NCBI RefSeq assembly: GCF_012489685.1
Contig: NC_080044.1
Coordinates: 31,786,369 to 31,850,368, forward strand
Reading direction: 5' to 3'
Source: Lotus japonicus
Taxonomy: Eukaryota; Streptophyta; Magnoliopsida; Fabales; Fabaceae
DNA: 64,000 nt
Shown: positions 1 through 13,107 of the stretch, one piece after another
Position numbering within the stretch: position 1 is the first letter of the stretch
How the letters are laid out: every line of letters begins with the position of its first letter
Notes under the pieces: model-generated
Told to the model about the DNA's origin: nothing
What the model saw: only the letters and a program-made list of their open reading frames with translations
Databases searched by the model: none
Position numbers and translations under genes: made by a program

Positions 1-2914
1 TCTAATATACTAGTGTTTTTACCACGTGCGTTGCATGGCGAATATTGATCTCATTATTTAGACATGTATTAATGAATTAAGATACGAAAAAAAGATGAGC
101 ATTCAACCAAACAAAATAAATCACAATGATTATCACACAAATTGCAAACTTTGACAAAAACTTCATACATATTTAATCATAAAATTATTTAAAATTATGA
201 AAAATATATTTAAATTAGATGAAAATTTGTTCTAGAGACTTAGTAATAGTGGCAAGAGCTAAGAGACATAAGTGTTGGAAGGGAATGAAGAATACATGTG
301 GAAATGTATGTGGTATATACTTCTATTTGTCATCGATTTGACAATTCCTCAAATAGAATATGTTATTTTCATTCAAATTTGAAATTGATTTTTCGAGAAT
401 TAAGATAGGTCTAATGAAAATAAATTAAATCAATTCATTTGAATAATTTCGGATTTGTAATTTGTAACAGCCCTGTCATAAGTCAAATTTGAGGAAGACT
501 TTTTGTCGATTTTCAATCTTCCATTTCATGATACTTGGTTTAAATTTAAATGACTAAAAAGTCAAACATTAAAAACAACAATATGTGAAATTAAAACAGT
601 TTTATTTAGCACCAGAAAAATCAAAGACTCTTAATTAACTAAACAGTTTTAATTTTTATCATTTAATCTTATTTCGTTATTTAATTAGATTTCCTTATTT
701 AATTTAATTTCCTTATTTAAGTTTTCAACACTCAATTTTTTTTTAAAAAAACCTAACCAATTATTGTTAAATGATCATCATAATTATACATAAAATTAAA
801 TCATTAATGTAATTATTTTAGTGAAAAATATGTTTGACTGGGTTGATCTCGTTCAAGGCTATTGTAGGTTATTCCCATCAAAAGATACACTTAATTGTTT
901 CCATAATTCAATCAATTAAAATACGGAAGGGGTAGGGTGGATTAAATTTTTTTTTTACATTGATTTTGTCCATTAATTATGATTGATGGTCAACACATTT
1001 CAAATAAAATTAGTAATCTCTGATTTGTAACAATAGACTACCATAAATATCGTATTAAATTTTCTGTAAATGGTTAATTGATTATTTCACTATTAATTTT
1101 CATTGAAATCTACAATTAAGTTTCACTTAATTTCATACATAATAATTGTAATATCACATTAACATTGGCAACACATAAAAACTATACTAATTGGACATTG
1201 ATTTCAGATATTGATTTATACTAATGCAGTTTAATTATATAAAAAAAAAATGAATGCAAATTTTATAGCATTAGATATAAAATATTATATAATATTTAAA
1301 ATCAATTTTATTTTGAAACCAAATCTATTTCTATCACATAAAGTTATTTCTAAATATATTTTTAAAACGGTTTTGTTTCGTATCCAAGTATGCATTGTAG
1401 AATATTGGCCAACGTTTCAGCAACTTGTGATGTTCTACCCTAAATTCGGTTTTTTTTTTTTATGTTTTGAATTAAAATGAACAAATTCACGTTGACTTGA
1501 TTTAAGGAAGCAATAGTCATTAATATTAAATGTTACGTTGTATTATGATTTTTTTAAATATGTAAACAAATTAAATGTTTAAAATTGTCAATGATACATA
1601 ATTAAATTAAGTGATGGTAGTCAACGATTATAATTAAACTGATTAAAATTAATCAATGAAATTTGAAAAAGAATTTCCTTAAACAAATTGTCATTTCATT
1701 AAAATGTAAAAAATTATTTCAAATGAGATTTAAAAAAAAAACGGATTTACCATTTATTTAATATAGCATTTAATGTCTTTTATGAGTGTAAATACAACTT
1801 AATATAATTAAGTGGTCTATTTAAGAAATTTGAAGGAAATAAATAATTAACTTCAAAAAGTAATTTCCTTCAATAGATAGAACAAAGTAATTTCCTTAAA
1901 ATGAATTTGAAGGAAATAAATAATTAATTGCAAAACCTTGAATATAATAAACCTAGAATACTATTAAAATAAACCTTGAGCCGTAATATAATAAACCCTG
2001 TATATTATATTGAGGTTGTGTATATTAACTTAAAATATTATGTTCTTAACATTTCCGGATCCCTGTATGTATTAATTTAAACAAAAAAAATTTAAACATT
2101 ATGTTATTAACTTTATTTATAATTTTTTTATTTAATGGGGGACAAACAAACAAAATTATAGAGAAATCACTTAGGATAATGAATTTGTGTGAGTTTCTCT
2201 GGCTGTGACACTTGCCCGCCAGAGAAGGTGGAATGAAATTGATTCTTAAAATACCATGTGTAAAATTGTTTTGAATGACGATTTTCTTTTTAATAGTATA
2301 TAGAATTTCCATCCAACACCTCAATCTTACCTTACTTACTAATTAGTATAATCATTTTTCTTTCGTTGTTCCTATTTAGAAACTCCACGAGTCCCCTAAA
2401 AAAAAACTCCACCAGTAGATTTAGATTGCACGTTAACCCTAGATTCAAGGAGAAAATGGACACTTGGCTTCATAGCAAACCCAAAGAAATTAACAAAGCA
2501 AGAATCTAAGAAAATATAGGAAGATACACTGTCTATTCCTCTTTTTCAATAAAATTAGAAACCATGCAACAAAGAGAAATTATAGGGCTCATGATTGATG
2601 ATGTTGCAAAGGCCAACATCACTTGTTTCTCTCTCTCTTTTGTCTCTCTCTCTTCTATCTCGTTGCATCGAGCTGGCAATTCTGTTTGCAGAATTTGCGC
2701 AGTTCGACGAATCCAACTTCGTCCTCAGATGTTAGAATAAACCAGAACCCACAAAAATTCTTGTTCTTTCTCAAAACCCAGTTTTGGTCTTCCTCCATCA
2801 GAAATTAATAATAGCAACCACCGTTGTTTCATTTCCTTTCATTCTCATAACTTATTTCCTCTTCCTCCTCCGTGGGGGGTTGGGGTTCAATTTTCTTGCA
2901 ATATTCAAGTTGAC
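1..2914. other. AT-rich intergenic region upstream of the PERK gene
   Basis: No coding region with recognisable family features is seen on either strand. The sequence is very AT-rich with many short A and T runs. The first bases (10-40) read on the minus strand like a Helitron 3' end: an imperfect GC-rich hairpin followed by a CTAG terminus and a T. No matching 5' end was found. The stretch from about 2620 to 2914 becomes pyrimidine-rich (CTCT repeats) and is probably the 5' leader of the downstream kinase gene. Confidence 0.6.
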
Positions 2915-5900
2915 ATGGCTACCATGGATAATGATTCTTCTTGTTTTCCTTGTTCATCATTATTAGAAGACCAAGAAGATTTAATGAAGGAACTGGCCGA
3001 ATCATCATCATTATTACCGGACAAGGAAGATTTAAAAAAGAAGCTGGGTAAACGGCATCGTTCCAAGGATTCACCAAAAAACCACGATTCAGATTCTCCC
3101 CAAACTGCTCCGGTAGAGTCGCCACTGCCTCCATTGAAACCACCACCATCGTCTAAGGTTTTAGCTCCTTTGCCATCGCCGCCATTACCATCACCACCAC
3201 CGCCGCCACCACCACAGTCCTCACCCCCTCCTCAACCACCCTCACCACCGCCACCCTCCCCACCACCACCACAATCACATTTTCCACCCTCTTCACCGCC
3301 GCCATCGCCGGTTAATAATCACCATTCCTCTATCGCTCCTCTAAATTTTAATCAACATAAATACTCATCGCCTCCAACACCCCCTGAAAACTCTTCATCT
3401 TCATCTTCATCTTCTCATAATGCTCCATCCAATGTATCGAATCATCAAGGGGTGCATGGAGGTGGGTCCCACGCGAAATCGACGGGTGAAAATTCAGGAA
3501 AATATGTTGGATATACCCTCGCAGGAGTTGTCATTGTTGCCTTTGTTGCTGTAGTTGTTGTTTTAACATTTAGGAGGAAGAAAACCAGACCAGATGTCCA
3601 TGTTGCATATATGCATAACTTTCATCTTAAACCAGGTAAATACTATTACACTTCCATATATATCCATTTTGATTATTCATTCGATATCCCATTCCTGCAT
3701 TTCATTTTTCAGTAATAACTTCATTAATTGCATGCATGAATATAGGCAGTACCGGGTGTTAAATGTTAAAGGTGTTTGTTATGGTACCTTAAACCCGATT
3801 AAGGTGTGGTACTTTAAATGATATAGGTCAATAGAAAACATACAATTTAAACTTAGAGAAGAGGATAGAGGAAGATTTGGAGGGTCAATATAGGTGGAGC
3901 ATGAAGGAAGATGATCCTGATATGAAATCAATCTAGATGATCTCTCAGAGTTGCAAATTAAACTAAAAACTATAATTTTCAAATGGTGCATTACATAACA
4001 TAAACAAGCTTAAGAAATATATGTTATTAATTCATTAAGTCGATCATTGAACTTTTTAAAATTGCAATAAAATAAAATTTCGCCTTTTTTCAACAAAATT
4101 ATAATTTAAAATATCACATGAATACCACACCCAAAAAAAATTCTAGGTACAATAGAATTCACCAATTTTATAACATGAATTGCATTGTTGTGCATGGGCA
4201 CTATCACATCTTACTTTTTTTTTTTACAGACTATCACATATATTACTTTGAAAATGAGCATAGGAAAATTCTTATCTCCCGTTGAAGTTTAAGCAAATAA
4301 GAGAATTAAATGTTTTGTCCACGGTTCAAATCAAGCTACAATTGGTCATCGAATAATAGCCCAAATGGTAAGAGCTAGCTAGAGGACATATAGGTTGGGG
4401 TGGGATGTTCAGGGATCAATTCTTAAAGAGAGCAGTTTATCTTTCCGATGTAAAAAAAAAATCAAATTACACTTGAGAGAATTAAGAAAATAAGAGAGAG
4501 GAATGAGAGATATAATGAGTGTATGTGATATGAAAAAATAGAAAGAAATAGAAAGAGAAAGTGAGTGAAAATGACATGAAAGAAAAAATGAGATGTAAAG
4601 GAATAATAACTCCTAGTTTATCAATATGTCATGTAAATTTATTTCTCTTGTAACCAGTGACGGATCCAGAAATTTAATGTTGTGAGGGTAATATATACAT
4701 ATAAATTAGTAACAAAAGAAAATTAACATATACCATTAGAAGTGATGCCATTAGCAAATGGTCACAAGTGAGAACATTTTTTACCAAAGGGTCCATAAAA
4801 AACCACATACTTTTACTACTCAATTGAGTGCATTTAGCAATGTGAGACATAAGTTAGTGCATTTAGCAATGTAGAATACAAGTGAGAGCATTTTTTTGCC
4901 AAAGAGCCCATAAAAAATCACATACTTTTACTACTCAATTTTTTTCTAATAATTTTTTCCAAAATCAAGTGAGGGCACATGCCCTCATGGGCTAATACTT
5001 GAATCCGCCCCTGCTTGTAACTCTATTCCTTCTCTCTATGTATTGGGTTCTAGCACCCCTTTCTAGTTTTTAATACATATTCATATCTTATTAAAAAAAA
5101 AATATATGTCATGTAAATTTCCTATTTTTAATGAGTATAATATGCTTTTGCATTTTGAAATAGTTTTTTTTTTTTATTTCATAGTAGAATTTCATAAATA
5201 AATGTTTTTGAAGTTTCATATGCTCTCAATTTCTATAGGCCATTGTAGAATGGTAAGAAAACCTTCTCATTTTAATTGTTATTGAGAAATCTTATGCAAT
5301 AGGAATACTTCAAAGACTCACCGGAATCCTTATATGTCATTTTAAAATTACTCACCTAATGTTACAATTGTCATACTTAGCCTACACAGCACAAAATTTA
5401 ATTGGTGATACACATAATGAGACACGAGATAGAGACAGAAGATCTTCATTCTTCAAAGACACCCGCTTTAGTTATAGGCATCCATATTAAAAAGAGTGAA
5501 AAATAAGAGAAGAAAGAGACACGATAAATATGATTTATAACATAATAATACAGTATGTAGGGAAAGAGAGAAAAAAAAACAAGGTGTATATGGAATTTCA
5601 ATACTCTTTCAATGTCTTGGTAATGAAAAGCTAGGGATAAAATAAAATTGAAAAAATAACAAAACCACCCTTAATGAAAAAAAAAATTGTTTTTGTGTGA
5701 AACTTTTGATTGGTTGCAAGAATTGCTCTTGAATTATGTCTAATGATGTTGGCCATCAGGTGCTGATGGGCATTACTTTATGCAGCAGCCTGGGCCACAA
5801 CTTTCACTTGGAAGAAACTACGGAAGTGGTAACAACATTGGAGGAAGCATGAACCATCTTGGAGCTTCTTTAGACCCGTCACAACCCAAGAGTGGTCAGA

Positions 5901-8029
5901 TAGCTTTCAGTTATGACATGGTGATGGAAATGACTAATGCATTTTCCAGTGAATACATAATAGGCCAAGGAGGATTTGGGTATGTTTATAAGGGTGTGTT
6001 GCCGGATGGAAAAGCAGTTGCAGTGAAGCAGCTTAGGGCTGGTAGTGGCCAGGGAGATAGGGAATTCACGGCTGAAGTGCAGATCATTAGCCGCGTACAT
6101 CATCGGCATTTGGTGTCGTTGGTTGGTTATTGCATATCTGAGCAGCAAAGAGTGCTTATCTATGAGTATGTTCCTAATGGAACCCTCCATCATCACTTGC
6201 ATGGTAACGTGAGTTTCCCTTGATTTTTCCTCAGAACTAAAAAACAAAATGGAGTTTTGTTTTTTCTTTATATGTGTGCTCATGTGTGTGTTAACTAATG
6301 CAGGAAGTGATATGCCTGTGTTGGATTGGGATAAGAGGCTGAAGATAGCAATTGGAGCTGCAAAGGGGCTGGCTTATCTGCATGAGGACTGTAAGTATAT
6401 CTTGTATTTTCTTACTGGATCGATACATTCTTGACTTAATGGTTAATGTGGTTCCCGAAAGTTTTGTCGTAAGTAAGTTAGTCTCTGAAAGAGGAAAATA
6501 CTTTAGGAAGTCCCTGAATGTGTAAAACGTTGGCCATGCTTGTATGTTACCCATTCAAGGATCTTCAGACGTATTTCCTTTTTTCATGAACTAAGGAAGC
6601 ACCAAAAACTGTTTGGACCAAATTGATAATTTGTTAGAGTGAAACTTAGATGTACTTTTCTATTGCATATTTCAAGTCAATATCTTTTAGCTCAATGGTA
6701 AGGTTTCCTTCCTATGAATAACTAAAGTATTCTGTCTATCTCTAGGCAGCCAAAAGATTATTCACAGAGATATTAAGTCAGCAAACATACTTTTGGATGA
6801 CGCTTTTGAGGCACAGGTATTCATATATACACTTGTTTTTCTAATCAAATGAAACACAAATTGTTGATGCTACTAATTCACCCTTGTTTAACACAGGTTG
6901 CAGACTTTGGACTGGCGAGGCTAGCCGACGCTGCCAATACCCATGTATCAACAAGGGTTATGGGGACCTTTGGGTAGGTTTCATGTGCCCAGTACTGGAC
7001 TAAAGCTTAGTTGATGCTATTGATTGGTGATTATAAATTCATAAAGAGTTAATGATAATTTACAGATAAGGTGTGGATTTCCACTTCAGTGATGAATAAC
7101 ACCAACTCATTCTGGCTTCAATCTGCAGGTACATGGCTCCAGAGTATGCAACAAGTGGAAAATTAACCGATAGATCAGATGTTTTCTCGTTCGGCGTTGT
7201 CCTCCTGGAGCTTATAACTGGAAGGAAACCTGTTGATGAATCCCAGCCTTTGGGAGATGAGAGTCTGGTTGAGTGGGTACGAATTTTACCTGTATCACAT
7301 ATAACTCATGAAGTTTCTCTATTCACATCCATTTTGATAACTAGAGACAATATGATATAAAATAATGGATGTTTCTCAAGAAAACTGCTAATTTTAACAG
7401 TCTATTTTCTAATAAGGAAATAATGGTGACAAATTATCATGTTCAACAGATTACCTATGTTCTTATGAGATTGTCCTGTGTCCACAGGCTCGTCCCCTTC
7501 TCCTTCGTTCATTTGAGACACGCGAATTTCGTGAACTAATAGACCCAAGACTCGAAAATCACTATGTCGAGGGTGAAATGTTCAGAATGATTGAGGCAGC
7601 TGCAGCTTGTATTCGCCACTGTGCTCCGAGACGGCCTCGTATGGCTCAGGTAATAACAACAACAATGCTTAAAGAGCAGCTCCTTTATTGTGCACAAAAA
7701 AATGCATTAATCATTAATCATTCAATGGTTAATATCAGGTTGTAAGAGCTTTAGATAGTGGAGATGAAGCATTCGATTTATCTAATGGGGTGAAATATGG
7801 CCAAAGCACTGTCTATGATTCTGGGCAGTATGATAGAGACATTATGCTATTCAGAAGGATGACTAATGGCAGCTATGGTGATTCTGATTTTGACAAGATG
7901 TACAGTAGAGAATCAAGTTTATCAAGAGATACGAATAGATACCAACATGTGTGGATGCCTAGTAGTTCTAGTAGCAGCCGGTCAGAATCTAGCGCTTTCA
8001 ACAAACATAAGAAAAACAGTGCTGAATGA
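2915..8029 (+). CDS. PERK-type proline-rich receptor-like protein kinase, 8 exons, complete
   Basis: Plasma-membrane receptor-like Ser/Thr kinase of the PERK family, thought to sense the cell wall. Exons inferred from GT-AG sites and frame: 2915-3635, 5760-6203, 6304-6390, 6746-6816, 6897-6973, 7129-7276, 7488-7649, 7739-8029; together 2001 nt, 666 residues, no internal stop. Residues about 62-157 are Pro/Ser-rich (SPPPP blocks) and residues 198-219 form one membrane span followed by RRKK. The kinase shows GQGGFGYV, the lysine in [18 protein letters not shown] and MAPEYA, so it should be active. There is no clear signal peptide, which is usual for PERKs. The N-terminus carries two similar acidic/basic motifs (EDLMKEL, EDLKKKL). 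A second ATG lies 9 nt downstream of the chosen start. Intron 1 is 2.1 kb and holds a hAT MITE. Which PERK paralogue this is cannot be told. Confidence 0.93.
4655..5013. mobile_element. hAT-type MITE in PERK intron 1
   Basis: A 359-bp non-coding element with imperfect terminal inverted repeats (CAGTGACGGATCC at the left, CAGGGGCGGATTC as reverse complement of the right) and a perfect 8-bp target duplication CTTGTAAC at 4647-4654 and 5014-5021, the hallmark of hAT insertion. The middle contains an imperfect direct duplication of about 55 bp (near 4765-4825 and 4885-4945). A related truncated copy in the opposite orientation is at about 59063. Confidence 0.9.
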
Positions 8030-8484
8030 GGACAACATGAATTGAAGGAAGACAAACATATAGGAATGCAGATGGGACCATTGAGCATTTGAGCATAATG
8101 GAGGAGGAAAGCAAACATATAGGAATGTTTATCATGGACCCTGAAAGTTCTGATCCAATGAATTTCACCAAGATTCTCCTAATGAACCATGACAATGGTG
8201 GATCTTCATGCAGTGAGCCATTCAAAATGTTTTCGGGTTTACAAGGATTTCAACTGAGAGCTGTGTTCGACACTGTAAAAAAACTTTGGTTAAATTCTTT
8301 TTTGCTCTATATTCTTATTCCCCTTTCTTTTTTAACACTGGGGGATGTGATTGGGAGCTTGTAAAAAGATAAGTTTTGCTGAGATCACTTTTTAACTATT
8401 ACTAACAGATCTTTTACAGATGCTGTCAAAAGATTTAAGTATCTTACAGGACATTCAATATTCAACAGATGATAGTTTCAAGTG

Positions 8485-10104
8485 GGCTTAATACATCAGA
8501 AGGCCCCTGTAATTGTAAAGGGAATCAAATTCAGGGCCTAAAAACTTTTTGCATCAAATTGGGTCCCTAGAAATTTTTTTTTAATTCAATTAAGGCCAAA
8601 GTGTGCCAGCAGACTATTTTATCTCAATCATCAATTCCACGTGGCTTTTATTATTATTTTTTAATTACAAAAATAATAAAAAATTATTTTTATTTCCAGC
8701 TCAATTAAATAATCAAAAAAAAATTAAAAACTTAATAAATCAATCCAGCCCTAATTAACTCATCTAACCCCAAAATTTATTTTCCACCCACATCTTCATC
8801 TTCATTCTGTTCATCTTCCACTTCCTCTTCTTCCATCAAACCCAGCAATCCAGAACCACCACCACCTCCTCTTCTCTCTTCCATCAATCCCTAATTTAAA
8901 ATAAAAACTTAATACAAACCTTAAACTAATCACTAATACTCTCTAATCTTAACCTAATAATCCCAGAATCAGGATCTCCAACCCTAAACTAATCCAATAA
9001 TATAATTCTGACTGATATTCTCATCTTCTTTCATCCATCGTTTTTTTTTCTCATCTCCTCCTCCTCCTTCTTTTTCTCATCTTTTCCTCCTCAACCTTCT
9101 TCTTCTTAACCCAAACCCAGAAATCTTAACCCAATAATCCCATAATCAGGATCTCCAACCCAAAACCCAAACTAAGAAATCTCAATACAGAAACCTCAAA
9201 CTCAAGTTAGAATCAAGCTTCTCTCAGGCTCCTTTCTTTGTTCTGATCTCGGATTCAAAGAGAGGAGAGGAAGATCTTCAAGAAAGTACCTTCCTTTATG
9301 AAAAAGGAGGTCGCCGGAGATGACGACCGGAGACGGCGGTCAGTGGCGGAGTAGCGGCGGCGACAGCAAGGGCCACTGGATCTCCTTCTCCTTGCGACGG
9401 CGATCATCAAGGTGGTGATTGAGTGTTCCTGGATGTTGGTGATGTTGGGGATGAAGATTTTGAAGAGAAAATTTTAGGTTCTAAACCTAGGTTTTGGAAA
9501 TTAAAAATGGTGGTTCTGGTGGAAATTTTTTAATTTTAGGGTTCTGGTTCGTCGTGATCTTTGATTTGTTGGTAAATTTGTATATGTTTCAATGTGTGAA
9601 GAAGGTTATGGTGATGAAGATGATGGGGTTTGGTAGGATTGGAAGCAAATAAGAGTTGATTACTCAGATTTGAGTGGTGAAGGTCTGCTCTTCAACGGTG
9701 GTGAGGGCAATTTTGTGCAGTTTTCTTCCCCTGCTTTTCCCCTGTTTTCTTTTTCATGTAATGAAACAAAATTGCACAAGGTCAATTCAATTTGGGGAAA
9801 GATTTGGGTTTGGTAATAATTAGATTATGTTTAGATTATATTATTAGATTAGGTTTTTATTAAGATTTTTAATTTTTTTTTTCTGATTATTTTGATGACT
9901 TGGTATTAAAAATTATTTTTTTAATATTTTTTAATTAAAAAAAAATTATAAAAGCCAGGTGTCACTGATGACTAGGACAAAATTGAGATTTGGCCTTAAT
10001 TGAATTAAAAAAAATTTCTTAGGGACCCAATTTGATGCGAAAATTTTTCAGACCCTGGAACTGATTCCCTTTACAATTACAGGGGCCTTCTGATGTATTA
10101 AGCC
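8485..10104. mobile_element. Non-autonomous Mutator-like element with long terminal inverted repeats
   Basis: A 1620-bp element. The first and last roughly 110 bp are strongly similar inverted repeats (starting GGCTTAATACATCAG), and weaker similarity continues inward for about 300 bp. It is flanked by a 9-bp target duplication with one mismatch (TTTCAAGTG at 8476-8484, TTTCGAGTG at 10105-10113), typical of MULEs. No transposase is present. The centre (about 8790-9790) is less AT-rich, with a TCTTC-rich leader-like stretch and a GC-rich part near 9300-9420, so it may hold captured host sequence (Pack-MULE). It lies between the PERK 3' end and the bHLH 3' end. Confidence 0.85.
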
Positions 10105-10494
10105 TTTCGAGTGATATGTTTCCTTTCAAAATTTATGGGATTATGCGAGTTGAGATAAGATGATTACCGCATACAATAAAACATTTTTGACATAATATAG
10201 TCACGAATTTGTAAACTGCTATTGCTGGGGCCAAGAAAAATTAGATACACTTCAATTTATGCAAATGTCCAACTTTTCTATAAAGTTGAGGTGTGTTGTT
10301 TATCTATAACCAAGTTGTTAGCCAATGAGTGATCTTTCAACTCCAAATGATGAATTTAAGTTCTTTAATTCTCAATGTAACTGAAATTTCCATGTACCGG
10401 GTATCCAAGCTTTGTGAAAGGGCTCTTGCTTTCTTGAACTCATCAATATATCACCACACAACCAATTTCCTGAATTTTTTTGCTGCTCTGTCTA

Positions 10495-12999
10495 TCAGCA
10501 ACCTATTTGCTGTATCAAATACTCTTTCAATTCCGTTTGGTGGATATCCTGCTCGGTCGCCTGATGAAAAAAATTTAATCTCATTGCATTAGAAAGGTGG
10601 TCTTATGAACTAGTGGACAGAGCAAAAAATGGATACATTCAGGCAATAGTTTTGATCATCCAGCTCTTACCTCAACAGTCAGAATGTTAAGCACTTTGCC
10701 ATTTAAAGTGGTCATATTAGCATTAACCACATGCAGCCCAAATGAATGCATGGCTTCCATCAACCTTGAAAACCTACCTTGCTTGTGGTCACAGTATAAC
10801 TTAATCAAGAAATCTGTCCCACCAAGGTGGTGCACTTCTGCTTGCACCTGTAAACAGCTTATATATTAGGTCTCTAAGACAGATGTAAGGAAATTCTGTT
10901 TCATCCATGACTTGGAATAAAAACAGCGAGGCCATTAAGCCAAACTCTACCTCCATCTTTGTATTTTCAGTGCAGTCAGAAGAAGTTTGATCAACATTAG
11001 TGTGAGAGAGACTTGAGGTTACTCCTTGTTCTTGTGTTGTGTACTTCTCGCAGTCCTCTACTTCCAAAGCCTCGACCTCTTCTTTAAGTTCATTCTCTTG
11101 CCGCTGTAATTCTTTTATATAGTCAATTGCATCTGTAAGAATGGATGCTATATCCATCTGCAAAATTTCAGTGGATTAGGTGCTAAACGAAATTAAGTAG
11201 GAAAACTATCATATGCAGAGAGGAATGGAAGCAACACACATTTTTGGATACACTCTTTTTATCACATTTTCTATGATTTATTACTAAGATCAATTTATGA
11301 GATAATATGTTGAGACCAGTATAAAGAGTGTGATAAATGATGTATTGATAGCATTTCTTTGACATGTATGTGAACAAAGTAGATTACCTTGGTTATCTTT
11401 GGGACTAGAGACCTTAGAGTATAAAGCCCTTTTTTGATTTTGTCCCTCCTATTCCTCTCAGTGACAAGATTTTTAGCAGAGTACCCTTCCTTTTGAGTCT
11501 CCCTGGCCAATTTTCCTTGATCTTCTTCACTGTGGCCACGATCGGAACTCAAACCTCTCTTCCGTTTCCCTGAAGTCTCATTGTACTTGGGCTTTTTAGA
11601 TTTGATGATAGGAGATATTTCAACTGGTTTGTTCATATATTTATGTGGAATCATGCAGACAAACTTTGAATCAAATGATTGGTGGCGTTCAAGTGAAAGA
11701 TTAGACCCACCGGATGGTCCTTCAGTGCTAGGATTGGAGCTGCACTGGTTTACTGGAGGTAGATGAACACCAGGAGCAGCTAAAGTAAAGTGCTCATTGA
11801 AGTTCAGACTGGTGGTGGAGCTCTGTGCAGATATGGCTTCTTTCTTCACAGAGACACAGCAGTTCTCTGTTATGAACTCTATGACATCTATATCTTTTGG
11901 AATCTGGGAATTGGGAAAGATGAATACTTATCAACTTAAGAATTTCCAATTAGATTTTATGGCAATAATTAAAGATGAATACTTATTGATTTACTACCAG
12001 CTTAGCAGTGAAAAGCTCAATAAGCCCACCCACAACAGGGATCAAAACTTGAGTTCCACTTGAATCCTGTAAAAAATGTTAAAGTCTTTTAAGTTTATGA
12101 TCTTACTAAATATGGTGAACAACCCTTAAAAATCTCGGTTTAAAAGTAAAATATCTTCCATTATTGAAGAAAGATCATAAAAGATGAACAAAAAATAAAC
12201 TGATATCAGGTGAAAAATAACAGTAATAGCCATTGACAACTTGGATCAAACAGGTTGCCTTCAACTTGTAACAACATTCTTTTGGTACATAACTTGTAAC
12301 AACATTCTAACTTCAAAGGAAATAAACTATAATCAACATTAACATGATTGGCTTGTTTCCGATGAAGCATTATCGCGAAATCAAGACATGGAAAGGGCTT
12401 AATTTTAATCCATATTAGAAATAAATTTAAATTACCTCCTGAATGAGCCATTTTGGTTGTTGTGAAATTGCAACCTCTCCATGGACACTGTTATATATGG
12501 ATCAGATAATTTCAATTAGTACCTCAGCTAAATATAGAAAGATAATTGTAATTGATCATATCTATATGTGTATGGAGAGAGAGGGAGAAGAGAGAGAGAG
12601 ACCCAGAATAGAGAGACATTGCTAAAGGAAGCTTGGAAAGAGCCTCACAAGTCTTTGTTCTAACTTGATGCGGAAATTGTGTGTCCCTGCAAATGAGATT
12701 CAAGTGGCTTTCTTCACTCAATATTTCAACTTTTGGCATCACAGCATGCTCCATGTTTTCCTTGTTACTCCCTCCACAACAGCAACCAATCCACTCAATA
12801 AATCTACACAAGAGTTCAAAAAAAGGGTCATGATATGAATGAATGAATAATGATGATTAATTAATGAACTAGAAAAACGGGTTCTATTAGAACAGTACCT
12901 AGTTGGGTCAACCCCAAATTTCCAAGCAACTGCATAATCCCAATCATTGGTCTCAACTAGAGGTCTAAGCCACTCTACAACCTCAAAACCGCCACTCAT
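10495..12999 (-). CDS. bHLH transcription factor, bHLH090-like, 8 exons, complete
   Basis: Nuclear DNA-binding regulator. Exons in transcription order: 12999-12899, 12803-12603, 12487-12436, 12066-11998, 11903-11388, 11157-10951, 10847-10671, 10560-10495; together 1389 nt, 462 residues, no internal stop. The N-terminus (WLRPLVETNDWDYAVAWK, then FIEWIGCCCGG and CEALSKLPLA) is the bHLH-MYC_N region of the Arabidopsis bHLH090-type group. The basic helix-loop-helix begins at KNLVTERNRRDKIKKGL and continues across an exon junction into MDIASILTDAIDYIKELQ. A C-terminal ACT-like region (VHHLGGTDFLIKLYCDHKQGRFSRLMEAM) fits this group. The E and R residues used for E-box contact are kept. A TATATAAA box lies 101 bp upstream of the ATG. 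The direct targets are unknown. Confidence 0.92.
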
Positions 13000-13099
13000 T
13001 GTCTCCTCCTATGGCTATGAGTGCAGTTTTGCTCTTCCTTTTTGTTTTATTTTAGAATTAAGTTTTGTTCACACTTCACTACTTCACACCTTTATAGAC

Positions 13100-13107
13100 T
13101 TTATATA
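13100..13107 (-). promoter_or_regulatory. TATA box of the bHLH gene
   Basis: TATATAAA on the minus strand, about 100 bp upstream of the bHLH start codon. Transcription would then begin near 13070 and give a leader of about 70 nt. Assigned by sequence and position only. Confidence 0.55.

Noticed and set aside
10..40. Full Helitron starting at the window edge on the minus strand
   Set aside because: Only a 3'-end-like motif with an imperfect hairpin is present and no 5' end was found, so it is mentioned only as a possibility.
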